From Roseobacter sp. (GTDB lineage Bacteria; Pseudomonadota; Alphaproteobacteria; Rhodobacterales; Rhodobacteraceae): DNA of 64,000 nt. Each line of letters starts with the position of its first letter. Positions within the stretch are counted from its first letter, which is position 1. The DNA lies in contig JADFAE010000010.1 of the NCBI GenBank assembly GCA_015665415.1, positions 372,001 to 436,000 on the forward strand, given 5' to 3'. Below, piece after piece: positions 36,473 through 47,425 of the stretch. Under the pieces are notes generated by a model. That model had not been told where the DNA came from and made no database searches. It was given only the letters and a program-made list of their open reading frames with translations. The translations under genes were made by a program, and so were the position numbers.

Positions 36473-37420
36473 ATGCGCATCATTCGAGACTATCAATTCG
36501 TGGACCATCAAGATCGCGGCGCCAGCGTTGCAATCGGCAATTTTGATGGCGTCCACCGGGGTCACCAATCGGTGATCGATCTGGCCCGCGCGGCGGCGCC
36601 CGACGCGCCTTTGGGGGTGATGACCTTTGAGCCTCACCCGCGCGAATTCTTTGCCCCCAATGCACCGCCCTTTCGCCTGATGTCTCCCGAAGCCCGGGCC
36701 TCGCGGCTGGAAAAACTGGGTGTTGAACGCCTGTATCAGTTGAACTTCAACGCCGCGCTATCCGGCTTGCCGCCTCAGGAATTTGCCCGCCGGGTGATCG
36801 CCGAGGGGCTGGGTCTGCGCCATGTGGTGGTGGGGGCCGATTTCTGCTTTGGCAAAGGGCGCAGCGGCAGCGCTGCGGACCTGCAGCAATTTGGCACCGA
36901 AATGGGCTTTGGCGTCACCATCGCCCCCTTGATGGAACATTCGGACGATACGGTGTCCTCCACCGCCATTCGCACCGCCCTCAGCGAGGGCCGCCCCCGC
37001 GACGCCGCCGCCATGCTCAGCCATTGGCACCGCATCGAAGGCGAGGTCATCGGCGGAGAGCAACGTGGCCGCGATCTCGGCTTTCCGACGGCCAATATGT
37101 CCATCGACGGGCTGCACCCCCCCGCCTTTGGGGTCTATGCGGTGCTGGTCGATGTGCTCGACGGCCCCCATCAAGGCAGCTACCAGGGGGCTGCCTCCAT
37201 TGGTGTGCGACCGATGTTTGACGGCGAACACCCCAATATCGAAACCTTCCTGTTTGATTTCACCGGTAATCTCTATGGCGCCACCCTATCGGTAGCTCTG
37301 GTCGAGCACCTGCGCCCCGAACTCAAATTCGACGGGCTCGAGGCGCTGATCGCCCAGATGACGGTCGATTGCAGCCAGGCCCGCGAGATCCTCGACGCCG
37401 AAGCAAGGGCCAACACATGA
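36473..37420 (+). CDS. ribF: Bifunctional riboflavin kinase / FAD synthetase
   Basis: 315 residues making FMN and then FAD from riboflavin and ATP. N-terminal FMN adenylyltransferase: VAIGNFDGVHRGHQSVI (about 18-34), VVVGADFCFGKGRSG and SSTAIRTAL. C-terminal kinase (from about 185): GEQRGRDLGFPTANM and FLFDFTGNLYG. Length is normal. The conserved N-terminus begins at MRIIRDYQFVDHQ, so the ATG at 36473 is used. Its stop overlaps the YcgN-like gene as ATGA. Confidence 0.96.
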   Translation: MRIIRDYQFVDHQDRGASVAIGNFDGVHRGHQSVIDLARAAAPDAPLGVMTFEPHPREFFAPNAPPFRLMSPEARASRLEKLGVERLYQLNFNAALSGLPPQEFARRVIAEGLGLRHVVVGADFCFGKGRSGSAADLQQFGTEMGFGVTIAPLMEHSDDTVSSTAIRTALSEGRPRDAAAMLSHWHRIEGEVIGGEQRGRDLGFPTANMSIDGLHPPAFGVYAVLVDVLDGPHQGSYQGAASIGVRPMFDGEHPNIETFLFDFTGNLYGATLSVALVEHLRPELKFDGLEALIAQMTVDCSQAREILDAEARANT

Positions 37421-37887
37421 GCGACGGTATCAACCGACAGGGCCTGGCCAACCGGTTCTGGGAAAAGAAACCCCTCGACAAGCTCTCGCAACAGGAATGG
37501 GAAGCGCTCTGTGATGGTTGCGGCAAATGTTGCCTCAACAAGCTCGAAGACGAAGACAGCGGCGAAGTTGCCCTCACCCGGGTCGCCTGTCGTCTGCTTG
37601 ATGACGCCACCTGCCGCTGCGCCCATTACGAGAACCGCCACCAGTTCATCCCCGAATGTATCGTGCTGAAACCGGACAACCTCGACAGCCATGCCTATTG
37701 GATGCCGCAGACCTGCGCCTACCGCCTGCTCTGGGAGGGCAAGTCCCTGCCACATTGGCATCCGCTGATAACCCAGGACCCCAACAGCCCACATGCGGCC
37801 GGCGTCTCTGTCCGGGGCTGGACCGTCTCCGAATTCGACACCCCAGAGGAAGACTGGGAAGATCACATCATCGAAGAACCGACCTAA
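37417..37887 (+). CDS. YcgN-family cysteine cluster protein
   Basis: 156 residues of the UPF0260/YcgN group. Cysteine cluster CDGCGKCCLNKLED (about 32-45) and later CRLLDDATCRCAHYENR and PQTCAYRLLWEGK; eight or more Cys suggest a metal or Fe-S site, as for the wider CxxCxxxCC (YkgJ/Fli) family. Function unknown. The start overlaps the ribF stop by 4 bases, so the two are coupled, which hints at a flavin link but no more. Confidence 0.93.
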   Translation: MSDGINRQGLANRFWEKKPLDKLSQQEWEALCDGCGKCCLNKLEDEDSGEVALTRVACRLLDDATCRCAHYENRHQFIPECIVLKPDNLDSHAYWMPQTCAYRLLWEGKSLPHWHPLITQDPNSPHAAGVSVRGWTVSEFDTPEEDWEDHIIEEPT

Positions 37888-38016
37888 AGCGCCCTCTCGC
37901 CAACTGCCCCGGTTCGAAGGCAAAACAGCGAACGCACCGGTCCTGTCTTCATTTGGCCCAAAATATCCTGGGGGTGAGCGCCTTGGCGCGAGGGGGCAAA
38001 GCCCCCTGCCTCGTCT

Positions 38017-38859
38017 CTATACTGCACCCGCTGTCTCTGCTCCTATCGCGACCTCAGCCCAAAAGCCGCGCAGGATCTCAGCCGTATCCGCGGCATGGGT
38101 TATCGGCATCATATGGCCAGCCTGTGCCACCACCTGGGTCCGGGCCTGCGGCAACCGCCGCGCCAACCCCTCATTGATCAGAGGCATCACCGGTTCACTT
38201 TCACAGCCGCTCAGCAACAGAACCGGCATCGTAACTGCATCCAGGGCCCCGGGCTGCAGCAGTCCCGGTGCATCGTGATACAATGCATCAAAACTCTTGG
38301 GCACCGCCTCCATGCCTCTGATCATCGCCGCCCGCGCAGCAGCTGGCAGCTCCGGCCATTTCGGTTTGCCTGTGCCCCACATCCGGTTGAAGAACCGGGT
38401 GGCGTTCTCCAGATCCCCCGCGGCATAGAGTTCCCTAAACGGGGCTTCTCTGGCCTCCAGCTCCGCCTGTAATTCAGGAGCCTCCAAGCGTGTTACTGCA
38501 AAAAGCACCGGCTCGATCAGACAGAGGCTCCGGACCAGATCCGGGCGCGCCTTGGCCATACGCAATGCCACCGTGGCGCCAAAGGAATGGCCCAACAGAT
38601 CAACCGGTGCGGCCTCGGTCTCCAAGAGCCGCAACCCGGCCTCAACATTGGCGACCTGGAAATCCAGCGCCTCGTCCCAATCCACACTGCGGCCATGGGA
38701 GTACATGTCAAACCCTTTAAGGGTGATCTCATCCGCCATTTCGTGGGCCAAACCACGCCAAGCGCCGGAATGGGCCATCGAACAATGCATCGCCAGTACC
38801 CGGCGTTGTCCGGAACCGAATTCCTGAGAAAAGATCCCGCTCAATTTTTGATCCTTCAC
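38017..38859 (-). CDS. Alpha/beta hydrolase
   Basis: 280 residues. Alpha/beta fold: VLAMHCSMAHSGAWRGLAHEM in the oxyanion region (HCSMAHSG replaces the usual HGxxxS), nucleophile in LLGHSFGATVALRM (Ser near 94), acid in LLLSGCESEPV, and His in AQAGHMMPI. No signal peptide, so cytoplasmic. Substrate unknown. It lies 24 bases after the isomerase-like gene on the same strand, so they may be cotranscribed. Confidence 0.9.
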   Translation of the reverse strand: MKDQKLSGIFSQEFGSGQRRVLAMHCSMAHSGAWRGLAHEMADEITLKGFDMYSHGRSVDWDEALDFQVANVEAGLRLLETEAAPVDLLGHSFGATVALRMAKARPDLVRSLCLIEPVLFAVTRLEAPELQAELEAREAPFRELYAAGDLENATRFFNRMWGTGKPKWPELPAAARAAMIRGMEAVPKSFDALYHDAPGLLQPGALDAVTMPVLLLSGCESEPVMPLINEGLARRLPQARTQVVAQAGHMMPITHAADTAEILRGFWAEVAIGAETAGAV

Positions 38860-38883
38860 TTTTGTCCTTTCCCCCGGCTTTGC

Positions 38884-39477
38884 TCAGCCGGACAGATGCT
38901 GTTCCAGGTCCGCGATCCGGTCCTGGCCCCAAAACCGCGCCCCGACTTCGGTCACGTAAAACGGAGCTCCAAAAACACCTGCCTTCACCGCATCCTCGAG
39001 GTTTTGCGCATAGGCTTGCGCGCCGGCCAAAAGCCCGCTTTCGGCCAGTTCTGCGTCAAAGCCGGCGCTTGTGAGGCAAGATTTGATCACCTCATCCTGC
39101 GCGATATCGCGCTCTTCGGCCCAGACCGCCCGCAGCAGCCCATGCACCAAGGCCCCCATGTCGCCCCCTCCGGCAGACTGAGCCGCGACGATCGCATAAG
39201 ACGACGGTGCCGCATTGGTTGGCCAATGGCTGGGCTTGAGGTTGATGTCCATACCCAGTTTTGTCGCCTGCCGTTGCATCTCGATCAACCGGTACTCCTG
39301 TCGCGAGACGTGACGTTCCTTTGGCGAGGTGCCCCCCGTCCGGGCAAACAGCGCCAAGATGTCCAGCGGCTTGTAAGTGATCCGAACATTCTGGCGCGCC
39401 GCCATCTCTTCCAGCCGGGTTCCTGCCAGATAGGCATAAGGCGACAATGTTGAAAAATAGAAATCAAGGGCAGCCAT
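38884..39477 (-). CDS. 2-hydroxychromene-2-carboxylate isomerase-like protein (DsbA/kappa GST fold)
   Basis: 197 residues. The prototype NahD isomerises an intermediate of naphthalene breakdown using glutathione. Seen: the start LDFYFSTLSPYAYLAGTRLEE with Ser at the glutathione-activating position, YKPLDILALFARTGG, and the C-terminal VFGAPFYVTEVGARFWGQDRIADLEQHL, the family signature. No other aromatic-degradation genes are near, so a general glutathione-dependent role is just as likely. Confidence 0.92.
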   Translation of the reverse strand: MAALDFYFSTLSPYAYLAGTRLEEMAARQNVRITYKPLDILALFARTGGTSPKERHVSRQEYRLIEMQRQATKLGMDINLKPSHWPTNAAPSSYAIVAAQSAGGGDMGALVHGLLRAVWAEERDIAQDEVIKSCLTSAGFDAELAESGLLAGAQAYAQNLEDAVKAGVFGAPFYVTEVGARFWGQDRIADLEQHLSG

Positions 39478-39582
39478 GTGGGTTTTCTCCGCTTAGAACT
39501 AGGCTGACAGCTAAGCACATGATAAGCGGTGGGCAAGATCACGAATCTGTCACATAGCCATTGCTGCCGGGGATATCAGCCA

Positions 39583-40605
39583 ATGCCGACTTTGAACGAA
39601 CCCAAGCTTATTGCTGGGAACGCAAACCTCCCGCTTGCCAACTCAATTGCCCGTCGTATGAGCATGCACCGCGGTGTCGACCAAGGACTGGTTGATGCCC
39701 GTGTAGAGCGCTTCAACGACGGCGAGATCTTTGTCGAGGTCTACGAGAACGTGCGCGGCGAGGACATGTTCATCATTCAGCCGACCTCCAATCCGGCCAA
39801 TGACAACCTGATGGAGCTGCTGATCATTTCCGATGCACTGCGCCGCTCATCCGCGCAGCGGATCACCGCAGTGATCCCCTATTTCGGCTATGCCCGTCAG
39901 GATCGCCGCACCAAGGCGCGCACGCCGATCTCGGCCAAACTGGTGGCCAATATGCTCACCGGTGCCGGCATCGAACGGGTGCTGACCATGGATCTGCATG
40001 CCGCACAGATCCAGGGCTTCTTTGATATCCCGGTGGACAACCTCTACGCCTCGCCGATCTTTGCGCTGGATGTGAAAAACCAGTTCAAAGACCAGATGGA
40101 TGAGCTGATGGTGGTCTCTCCCGATGTGGGCGGCGTCGCCCGCGCCCGCGAGCTGGCCAAACGCATCAATGCACCGTTGTCGATCGTCGACAAACGCCGC
40201 GAAAAGCCCGGCGAGATTGCCGAGATGACCGTCATTGGCGATGTCACCGACAAGATCTGCCTGATCGTGGACGATATGTGCGACACCGCCGGCACGCTGT
40301 GCAAGGCCGCGCAGGTGCTGCTGGACAACGGTGCCAAAGAGGTCCACGCCTATATCACCCACGGCGTGATGAGCGGCCCAGCGGTTGAGCGCGTCAGCAA
40401 TTCAGTGATGAAGTCGCTGGTGTTGACAGATTCCATCCAGCCTACCCAAGAGATCCTGGACACACCAAACATCCGCATCCTGCCGACAGCACCGCTGTTC
40501 ACCCAGGCGATCCTGAATATCTGGCACGGCACCTCTGTGTCGTCGCTGTTTGAGGACAAGACCCTGATCCCGATCTACGAGTCGCTGTATTCCAACGGCG
40601 TCTGA
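39583..40605 (+). CDS. prs: Ribose-phosphate diphosphokinase (PRPP synthetase)
   Basis: 340 residues; makes PRPP from ribose 5-phosphate and ATP for purine, pyrimidine, His and Trp synthesis. Seen: [23 protein letters not shown], the ATP site [43 protein letters not shown], and the PRPP loop [17 protein letters not shown]. The length is somewhat above the usual 315, mostly at the N-terminus, which is common in alphaproteobacteria. The ATG at 39583 is the conserved start. A terminator follows. Confidence 0.97.
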   Translation: MPTLNEPKLIAGNANLPLANSIARRMSMHRGVDQGLVDARVERFNDGEIFVEVYENVRGEDMFIIQPTSNPANDNLMELLIISDALRRSSAQRITAVIPYFGYARQDRRTKARTPISAKLVANMLTGAGIERVLTMDLHAAQIQGFFDIPVDNLYASPIFALDVKNQFKDQMDELMVVSPDVGGVARARELAKRINAPLSIVDKRREKPGEIAEMTVIGDVTDKICLIVDDMCDTAGTLCKAAQVLLDNGAKEVHAYITHGVMSGPAVERVSNSVMKSLVLTDSIQPTQEILDTPNIRILPTAPLFTQAILNIWHGTSVSSLFEDKTLIPIYESLYSNGV

Positions 40606-40624
40606 GCCGGGTATAATGCAATCG

Positions 40625-40660
40625 AAAAGGCCCCGTGCAGCGCGCTGCCGGGGCCTTTTT
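40625..40660 (+). terminator. Terminator after prs
   Basis: GGCCCCGtGCAGC pairs with GCTGCcGGGGCC, 12 pairs with one T/C mismatch, then TTTTT; AAAA precedes it. It lies only 15 bases before the convergent DUF2189 stop and probably serves both directions. Confidence 0.88.
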
Positions 40661-40675
40661 GTCTGCGATGAAGTT

Positions 40676-41500
40676 TTATGGCTTTGCCTCTTCAGACGCG
40701 ACAGATCGCTGATAGAGATGCCAGGTGCTGTGCCCCAGCACCGGCAGTGTAAAGATCAGCCCCAGAAAGGCTGGGATCAGCGACAGGATCATGGTGAGCG
40801 CGATAATCCCCCCCCAGCCAAGCATTACGTATGGGTTCTGCGCCACCACTCGGACCGAGGTTAGCATGGCAGTGACAAAATCAACCTCGCGGTCCAGCAA
40901 CATCGGCATCGAGACAACCGTCACCGAAAACAACACGGTCGACAAAAAGGCTCCGGCACAGGTGCCAATGGTGAGGAAGGTCCAGCCCTCGGGGGTAAAA
41001 AACACTGTCTGCAAGAACCCACCCAGATCCGAAAAGGAGGCATCCTGCAGGATCACCGCCAGCCAGAGCCGCACCTGATACATCCAGACCCAGAAGACAA
41101 AGAGCGTGACAAAGGCCATCCAGCCCATTTCCCGTTTGCGCTGATGGGCCATGACGGTGAGGATCTCACCCCAGCCAAACGCCTCACCCTTTTGGCGTCG
41201 CCGCGACATCTCATAAAGGCCGGCAGCGGCAAAAGGCGCCACCAGTGGAAATCCCACCATGGCCGGTATGATCATCCAGATCTTACCCAGCCAGATCAGG
41301 CACCAGACAAAGAGAATGCCAAAGACCACATAGAAAAGCCCAAAGGAACTGCTCATCACCGGGTGTGCCCAATAGTCCGACAGGCCCGCCCTCAGGGACG
41401 CGGTGATATCGCCAGCCTTCAAGGCCTGAACCTCTGGCTGCGGGTGCCGTTGCGGTTGTGTGGCCTCTGATGGCTTGGGTTTGGTGGTCTCCTCACTCAT
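40676..41500 (-). CDS. DUF2189 multi-span membrane protein
   Basis: 274 residues with about six membrane spans: a cytoplasmic Pro-rich start (KPKPSEATQPQRHPQPEV), LRAGLSDYWAHPVMSSSFGLFYVVFG, and paired helices to the end. This matches DUF2189 (putative integral membrane family with YxHP and repeated ATSxRxVxxNP-like motif, seen as MLTSVRVVAQNPYVMLGWG). Function unknown. GGAGGGGG precedes the ATG at 41500; an earlier ATG at 41563 gives a poor N-terminus. Confidence 0.88.
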   Translation of the reverse strand: MSEETTKPKPSEATQPQRHPQPEVQALKAGDITASLRAGLSDYWAHPVMSSSFGLFYVVFGILFVWCLIWLGKIWMIIPAMVGFPLVAPFAAAGLYEMSRRRQKGEAFGWGEILTVMAHQRKREMGWMAFVTLFVFWVWMYQVRLWLAVILQDASFSDLGGFLQTVFFTPEGWTFLTIGTCAGAFLSTVLFSVTVVSMPMLLDREVDFVTAMLTSVRVVAQNPYVMLGWGGIIALTMILSLIPAFLGLIFTLPVLGHSTWHLYQRSVASEEAKP

Positions 41501-41773
41501 GACAGCCCCCTCCCAAAGCGAAAGCACCCCGCGGGCCCCGTGCAAGACCCAGCGGTAAAACACGCGCGCTTCCTATGTTGGTCAGCTTGCAACAGCTTGA
41601 GAGACCGAACAAGTGGTGAGAGGCAGGATCATGCGCCGTGATATGGCGGGGCCTTTCCCGGAATCGTGTCTGTAGGGCTAGCTTTTAACTCAAAGTCAGG
41701 ATTGAGCCCTGTTTACTTGTTGCTGCGCCTGCACCAATGTCGGCTCCGTAGAGGATAGGAACTTTGAGGGAGC

Positions 41774-42310
41774 ATGCGAGATTTACATGAGTGGATTGAT
41801 ACCGAAGGCGGACCGTTCCTTCTGCTAGCGGAAAAGTCGTTGTCGTCATGGCGCGGAACGGAAAGCTGGACGTTTGAGACGCACGGCGAAGATGCCAGTG
41901 ATTATAGTCGGGCGTGCGACATTTCAGACTGGATCAGTCCAATACGTTGCGGTGATGACACAGGATACGTTCTTGGAGGAGACATCGGGCCTGTTTCATG
42001 GATCACCACAGAGGAACTAAATGGCGGTTACTTGGTTCAATGGTTAGGGGTGGACGATGAAGCCGAAATCCTGCCTGCCCTGCGGTCCAAGAAATTCGAA
42101 GAACTAGTTTCCGGCGAACGAGCGGAACACATCAGTATCAAAATTCACGAACCCGGTGAAATGCGAGTCATACAGGCTGCAGAAATTGGTGACGATCTTG
42201 TAGCTCCAAGTATTCCAATCAAACTTCGATCTGGGATCTATGATGCAACTTCAGTCTATCTCGAAACCACATCTCTTATGATCGTTGTCCGAAGGCTGAA
42301 ACTGCAATAA
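41774..42310 (+). CDS. Imm21-like (immunity protein 21 family) protein
   Basis: 178 residues. The start WIDTEGGPFLLLAEKSLSSWRG, the DYSRACDISDWISPI segment, GYVLGGDIGPVSWI and GGYLVQWLGVDDEAEI match the pattern I know for Imm21, a family named from polymorphic toxin systems where it protects against a paired toxin. No toxin gene is next to it, and no secretion gene either. Composition is clearly less GC-rich than the neighbours, a sign of transfer. GAGGGAG precedes the ATG. Related Imm21 proteins also occur alone in many genomes, so a direct immunity role is unproven. Confidence 0.7.
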   Translation: MRDLHEWIDTEGGPFLLLAEKSLSSWRGTESWTFETHGEDASDYSRACDISDWISPIRCGDDTGYVLGGDIGPVSWITTEELNGGYLVQWLGVDDEAEILPALRSKKFEELVSGERAEHISIKIHEPGEMRVIQAAEIGDDLVAPSIPIKLRSGIYDATSVYLETTSLMIVVRRLKLQ

Positions 42311-42419
42311 TCCGCAACTTCAGCTTGAAGAAAGCATACTTTGGCACAACTGTACCGAAGGTCAGCTTAGTCCCGCATAGCAAACCTTCGATGCCCCTAA
42401 CAATCAAACCTTGCCCAAG

Positions 42420-42497
42420 TGCCAAAGCGCCGCTTTGGCAGTGCCCGAACCGCCCCCACGGGGCGGGCGCTTCGCGTCCTCCCCTCGGTTCGGACGC
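42420..42497. repeat. Cluster of strong hairpins between Imm21-like and lectin genes
   Basis: First hairpin: TGCCAAAGC (42420-42428) with GCTTTGGCA (42432-42440), perfect, 3-base loop. Second: CCGCCCC (42450-42456) with GGGGCGG (42460-42466), perfect. A third, competing pairing joins CCGAACCG (42445-42452) with CGGTTCGG (42486-42493). The stretch GGGCGGGCGCTTCGC also occurs, with one change, at 19438-19452. It may end transcripts from both sides or be part of a dispersed repeat. Confidence 0.55.
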
Positions 42498-42606
42498 GGT
42501 GGATGTGGGATAGGGCTCAAAGGTGGCAAGCTCCGCCAAGCTGACCTTCAAGACAACGGAAACCCAGGATCAAAGGGCAATTCGGTTCGCAGTAGCCCCT
42601 AAGGGC

Positions 42607-42960
42607 TCAATCCACATCATCCCAATCGTCATCGAAGGGCAGCTCTCCAATCGCGATCCAGGCGGCGCGCAGGCGGGCGATGCGGCTGTCGCCCCAGGTG
42701 CGGAACACCACTTCAAAATCCGTAGGCGTAATATTTTCTGCCACCAGCTCAGCTCGAATGGCGGCCTTGGTGTCCATATCCCAGAGCGAGATCGAAACCT
42801 GCACCACAGGGGGCCGACGGTAGGCCTCTTTGAAACGCACCAGCTTGCGGCGCTCGCGAGCACCCTCCCCGGTCCACATGCTGCCGCCGCTGTCGAATTC
42901 GGAAAACAGCACCAGGTCGCCCTGATCCACGCCGGTACGGGGGTTGCGTAATCTCTGCAT
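42607..42960 (-). CDS. H-type lectin domain protein
   Basis: 117 residues. FSEFDSGGSMWTGEGARERRKLVRF followed by PPVVQVSISLWDMDTKAAIRAEL and FEVVFRTWGDSRIARLRAAWIAIG fit the H-type lectin fold (from snail agglutinin; six-stranded beta sandwich, trimeric, GalNAc-binding in the prototype). No signal peptide is seen, which is odd for a lectin. In the group it is often found next to the F1 operon, as here, but a terminator after atpC separates them. I chose the ATG at 42960; an earlier ATG at 43035 overlaps the terminator. Ligand unknown. Confidence 0.85.
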   Translation of the reverse strand: MQRLRNPRTGVDQGDLVLFSEFDSGGSMWTGEGARERRKLVRFKEAYRRPPVVQVSISLWDMDTKAAIRAELVAENITPTDFEVVFRTWGDSRIARLRAAWIAIGELPFDDDWDDVD

Positions 42961-43045
42961 TACTTGTGTTTCCAAATCATCGTGCTTGCCCTGCCCCGCT
43001 GGAAATCCAGCCGGAACCCACAGGCTACACCGCAAAGGCTAAAAG

Positions 43046-43088
43046 ATTCAAAAAAGAAAACCGGCCCCATCGCTAGAAGGGGCCGGTT
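43046..43088 (-). terminator. Terminator of the F1 ATPase operon
   Basis: Minus strand AACCGGCCCC and GGGGCCGGTT form a perfect 10-base stem with a 10-base loop, followed by TTCTTTTTT. It lies about 40 bases past the atpC stop. Confidence 0.93.
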
Positions 43089-43126
43089 CAATTCACAAGG
43101 TCACACCAGGCAAGCTTTCATGGGCC

Positions 43127-43540
43127 TTACAGGCTCATGTGGGTGCCCAGGGCCTCCATGTCCGCCAGGAGCTTTGCGGCCTCTTCCACGATGTCGTGGG
43201 GCTGCTCCGCGTCCTGGGCGGTTTTGTACATGTTACGAGCATCTTCGATCAGCTCGTCCAGATGGGCACGGGTCATCTCATCCATTGGGATTGCCTTTTC
43301 AGCGAGGACCGAAAGGGCCTCTGCACTGATTTCAGCAAAACCGCCGGTAACCACATACTCCGAAGTGCCTTGCGAGCTTTCAACCCGCAGGACACCCGGA
43401 CGCAGGGTGGTGATGGTGGGTGCATGCATCGGCATCGCCGTCATGTCACCCTCCGCGCCAGGGATCTGCACCGCGTTCACCTGAAGCGAAGCAAGGCTGC
43501 GCTCCGGGCTCACGAGGTCAAATTGCATGGTATCAGCCAT
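43127..43540 (-). CDS. atpC: F1 ATP synthase epsilon subunit
   Basis: 137 residues; central-stalk subunit that couples rotation and can inhibit hydrolysis. Seen: [49 protein letters not shown], the N-terminal beta sandwich, and [22 protein letters not shown]; the helical C-terminal domain (about 90-137) is present. Last gene of atpHAGDC, 11 bases after atpD. Confidence 0.97.
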   Translation of the reverse strand: MADTMQFDLVSPERSLASLQVNAVQIPGAEGDMTAMPMHAPTITTLRPGVLRVESSQGTSEYVVTGGFAEISAEALSVLAEKAIPMDEMTRAHLDELIEDARNMYKTAQDAEQPHDIVEEAAKLLADMEALGTHMSL

Positions 43541-43551
43541 CAGGGCCCTCC

Positions 43552-44997
<1,446 letters not shown>

Positions 44998-45873
44998 TTA
45001 GAGCGCCTCAGCGCCCGAAATGATTTCAATCAGCTCGTTGGTGATGACGGCCTGACGCGAGCGGTTGAACTCGATTGTCAGCTTGTCGATCATCTCGCCA
45101 GCGTTACGGGTGGCGTTGTCCATCGCGCTCATCCGGGCCCCCTGTTCAGAGGCCCCATTTTCCAGCAGGGCCGAAAAGATCTGGGTCGATACGCCACGGG
45201 GCAGCAGGTCGGCGAGGATCGCCTCTTCGCTGGGCTCGTAGTCGTAAACGGCCGATGTCTCTTCCGCTTCACCGCCCTCATAAGAGGCCGGAATAATCTG
45301 CAGCGCCGTTGGGTTCTGGGTCACAACATTGACGAACTCCGCAAAGAAGATCGTTGCAACGTCGAATTCACCGGCGTCAAAGCGGGTCAGGATGTCCTTT
45401 GCGATGTCCTGCGCATTGGCATAGCCAATCCGTTTGACTTCGCTCAGGTCCACGTGGCCGACAAAATCATCAGCCAGATCGCGACGCAGCGCGTCACGGC
45501 CCTTCTTACCCACGGTCAGGATCTTGACCGTCTTGCCAGCAGCCTTCAGCTCTTGCGCCTTTTGGCGCGCCAGCTTGGAGATATTGGCATTGAAGCCACC
45601 GCATAGCCCCCGCTCGGAGGTCATGACGATCAGCAATTGCACCTGGTCGCTGCCGGTGCCGCGAAGCAGCTTGGGAGCTGAATCGCTGCCACCAACCGAA
45701 GCGGCCAGCCCAGCCATCACGGCGTTGAACCGTTTGGTGTAAGGGCGGGAGTCTTCGGCAGCTTCCTGCGCGCGGCGAAGTTTCGCCGCGGCAACCATTT
45801 GCATGGCCTTGGTGATCTTGCGGGTCGATTTGACCGACTCGATCCTGTTTTTAAGGTCCTTAAGACTCGGCAT
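44998..45873 (-). CDS. atpG: F1 ATP synthase gamma subunit
   Basis: 291 residues, the rotating shaft. N-terminal helix [35 protein letters not shown] and C-terminal helix [43 protein letters not shown] are the two long coiled helices; the Rossmann-like middle includes [16 protein letters not shown]. Starts 13 bases after atpA. Confidence 0.99.
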   Translation of the reverse strand: MPSLKDLKNRIESVKSTRKITKAMQMVAAAKLRRAQEAAEDSRPYTKRFNAVMAGLAASVGGSDSAPKLLRGTGSDQVQLLIVMTSERGLCGGFNANISKLARQKAQELKAAGKTVKILTVGKKGRDALRRDLADDFVGHVDLSEVKRIGYANAQDIAKDILTRFDAGEFDVATIFFAEFVNVVTQNPTALQIIPASYEGGEAEETSAVYDYEPSEEAILADLLPRGVSTQIFSALLENGASEQGARMSAMDNATRNAGEMIDKLTIEFNRSRQAVITNELIEIISGAEAL

Positions 45874-45886
45874 TGCCTAGCCCCCC

Positions 45887-47425
45887 TTAAGCGAAATCAG
45901 CTGCGAATTCGTCCAGCGCGGCTTTGATCTTATCGGCAGCTTCACCCTTGATTTTGGGATCTTCTGTCGAAATCCACTCGAGCAGATCAGCGTGCTTGCC
46001 ACGCAGATGCGCCAGCATGCCTTCTTCGTAGCGGCCAACAGCCTTTACGTCGATCTTGTCGAGGTAGCCCTGAGTACCGGCGAAGATCACACAGACGATC
46101 TCTGCGTTGGTCAGCGGCGAGTACTGCGCCTGCTTCATCAGCTCGGTCAGACGGGCACCGCGGTTCAGCAGCTGCTGAGTGGCGGCGTCGAGGTCGGAAC
46201 CAAACTGAGCAAAGGCCGCCATTTCGCGGTACTGAGCCAGCTCCAGTTTCACCGGACCCGCAACAGACTTCATCGAGTTTGTCTGAGCCGAAGAGCCAAC
46301 ACGCGACACCGACAGACCGGTGTTCACAGCAGGACGGATGCCCTGGTAGAACAGTTCGGTTTCCAGGAAGATCTGGCCGTCGGTGATCGAGATCACGTTG
46401 GTCGGAATAAAGGCGGAAACGTCACCACCCTGGGTTTCGATAACTGGCAGAGCAGTCAAGGAACCAGCGCCAAAGTCTTCGTTCAGTTTGGCCGAACGTT
46501 CCAGCAGACGGGAGTGCAGATAGAAAACGTCACCAGGATAGGCTTCACGGCCGGGCGGACGACGCAGCAGCAGCGACATCTGGCGATAGGCAACAGCCTG
46601 CTTGGAAAGGTCATCATAGATGATCAGACCGTGCTTGCCGCTGTCGCGGAAATATTCCGCCATCGCGGTTGCGGCATAGGGTGCCAGGAACTGCAGAGGC
46701 GCAGGATCGGACGCGGTTGCAGCAACCACGATCGAGTATTCCATCGCACCGGACTCTTCCAGCTTTTTCACCAGCTGAGCAACAGTCGAACGCTTTTGAC
46801 CAACCGCAACATAGACGCAGTACAGTTTCTTCGACTCATCGTCGCCTGCTGCATCGTTGTAGGATTTCTGGTTCAGCATGGTGTCGAGCGCGATTGCGGT
46901 CTTACCAGTCTGACGGTCACCAATGATCAGCTCGCGCTGGCCACGGCCAACGGGGATCATCGCATCAACAGATTTCAGGCCTGTCGCCATCGGCTCGTGC
47001 ACCGATTTACGTGGGATAATGCCAGGCGCCTTGACGTCGGCAACGCCACGCTTTTCAGCGTTGATCGGACCCTTGCCGTCCAGCGGGTTACCCAGACCGT
47101 CAACAACGCGACCCAGCAGCTCGGGGCCAACTGGAACGTCCACGATCGAGTTGGTGCGCTTAACAGTGTCACCTTCTTTGATGTCGCGGTCGGAGCCGAA
47201 GATAACGATACCGACGTTATCGGCTTCGAGGTTCAGCGCCATGCCCATAATTCCGCCAGGGAATTCGACCATTTCACCAGCCTGAACATTGTCGAGACCG
47301 TAGACGCGGGCGATACCATCGCCAACGCTCAGCACGCGACCAATTTCAGCCACCTCGGCTTCCTGACCAAAATTATTGATCTGGTCTTTTAGGATCGCAG
47401 AAATCTCTGCTGCTTGGATACCCAT
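45887..47425 (-). CDS. atpA: F1 ATP synthase alpha subunit
   Basis: 512 residues, the non-catalytic nucleotide-binding subunit. N-terminal crown domain, [25 protein letters not shown]-loop [13 protein letters not shown] near 170-182, and [17 protein letters not shown]. Its start directly abuts the atpH stop. Strong codon bias gives a long antisense open frame that is not a gene. Confidence 0.99.
   Translation of the reverse strand: MGIQAAEISAILKDQINNFGQEAEVAEIGRVLSVGDGIARVYGLDNVQAGEMVEFPGGIMGMALNLEADNVGIVIFGSDRDIKEGDTVKRTNSIVDVPVGPELLGRVVDGLGNPLDGKGPINAEKRGVADVKAPGIIPRKSVHEPMATGLKSVDAMIPVGRGQRELIIGDRQTGKTAIALDTMLNQKSYNDAAGDDESKKLYCVYVAVGQKRSTVAQLVKKLEESGAMEYSIVVAATASDPAPLQFLAPYAATAMAEYFRDSGKHGLIIYDDLSKQAVAYRQMSLLLRRPPGREAYPGDVFYLHSRLLERSAKLNEDFGAGSLTALPVIETQGGDVSAFIPTNVISITDGQIFLETELFYQGIRPAVNTGLSVSRVGSSAQTNSMKSVAGPVKLELAQYREMAAFAQFGSDLDAATQQLLNRGARLTELMKQAQYSPLTNAEIVCVIFAGTQGYLDKIDVKAVGRYEEGMLAHLRGKHADLLEWISTEDPKIKGEAADKIKAALDEFAADFA

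Noticed and set aside
45992-47392. 466-codon open frame antisense to atpA
   Set aside because: Same codon-bias effect; no ribosome site or recognisable domain.
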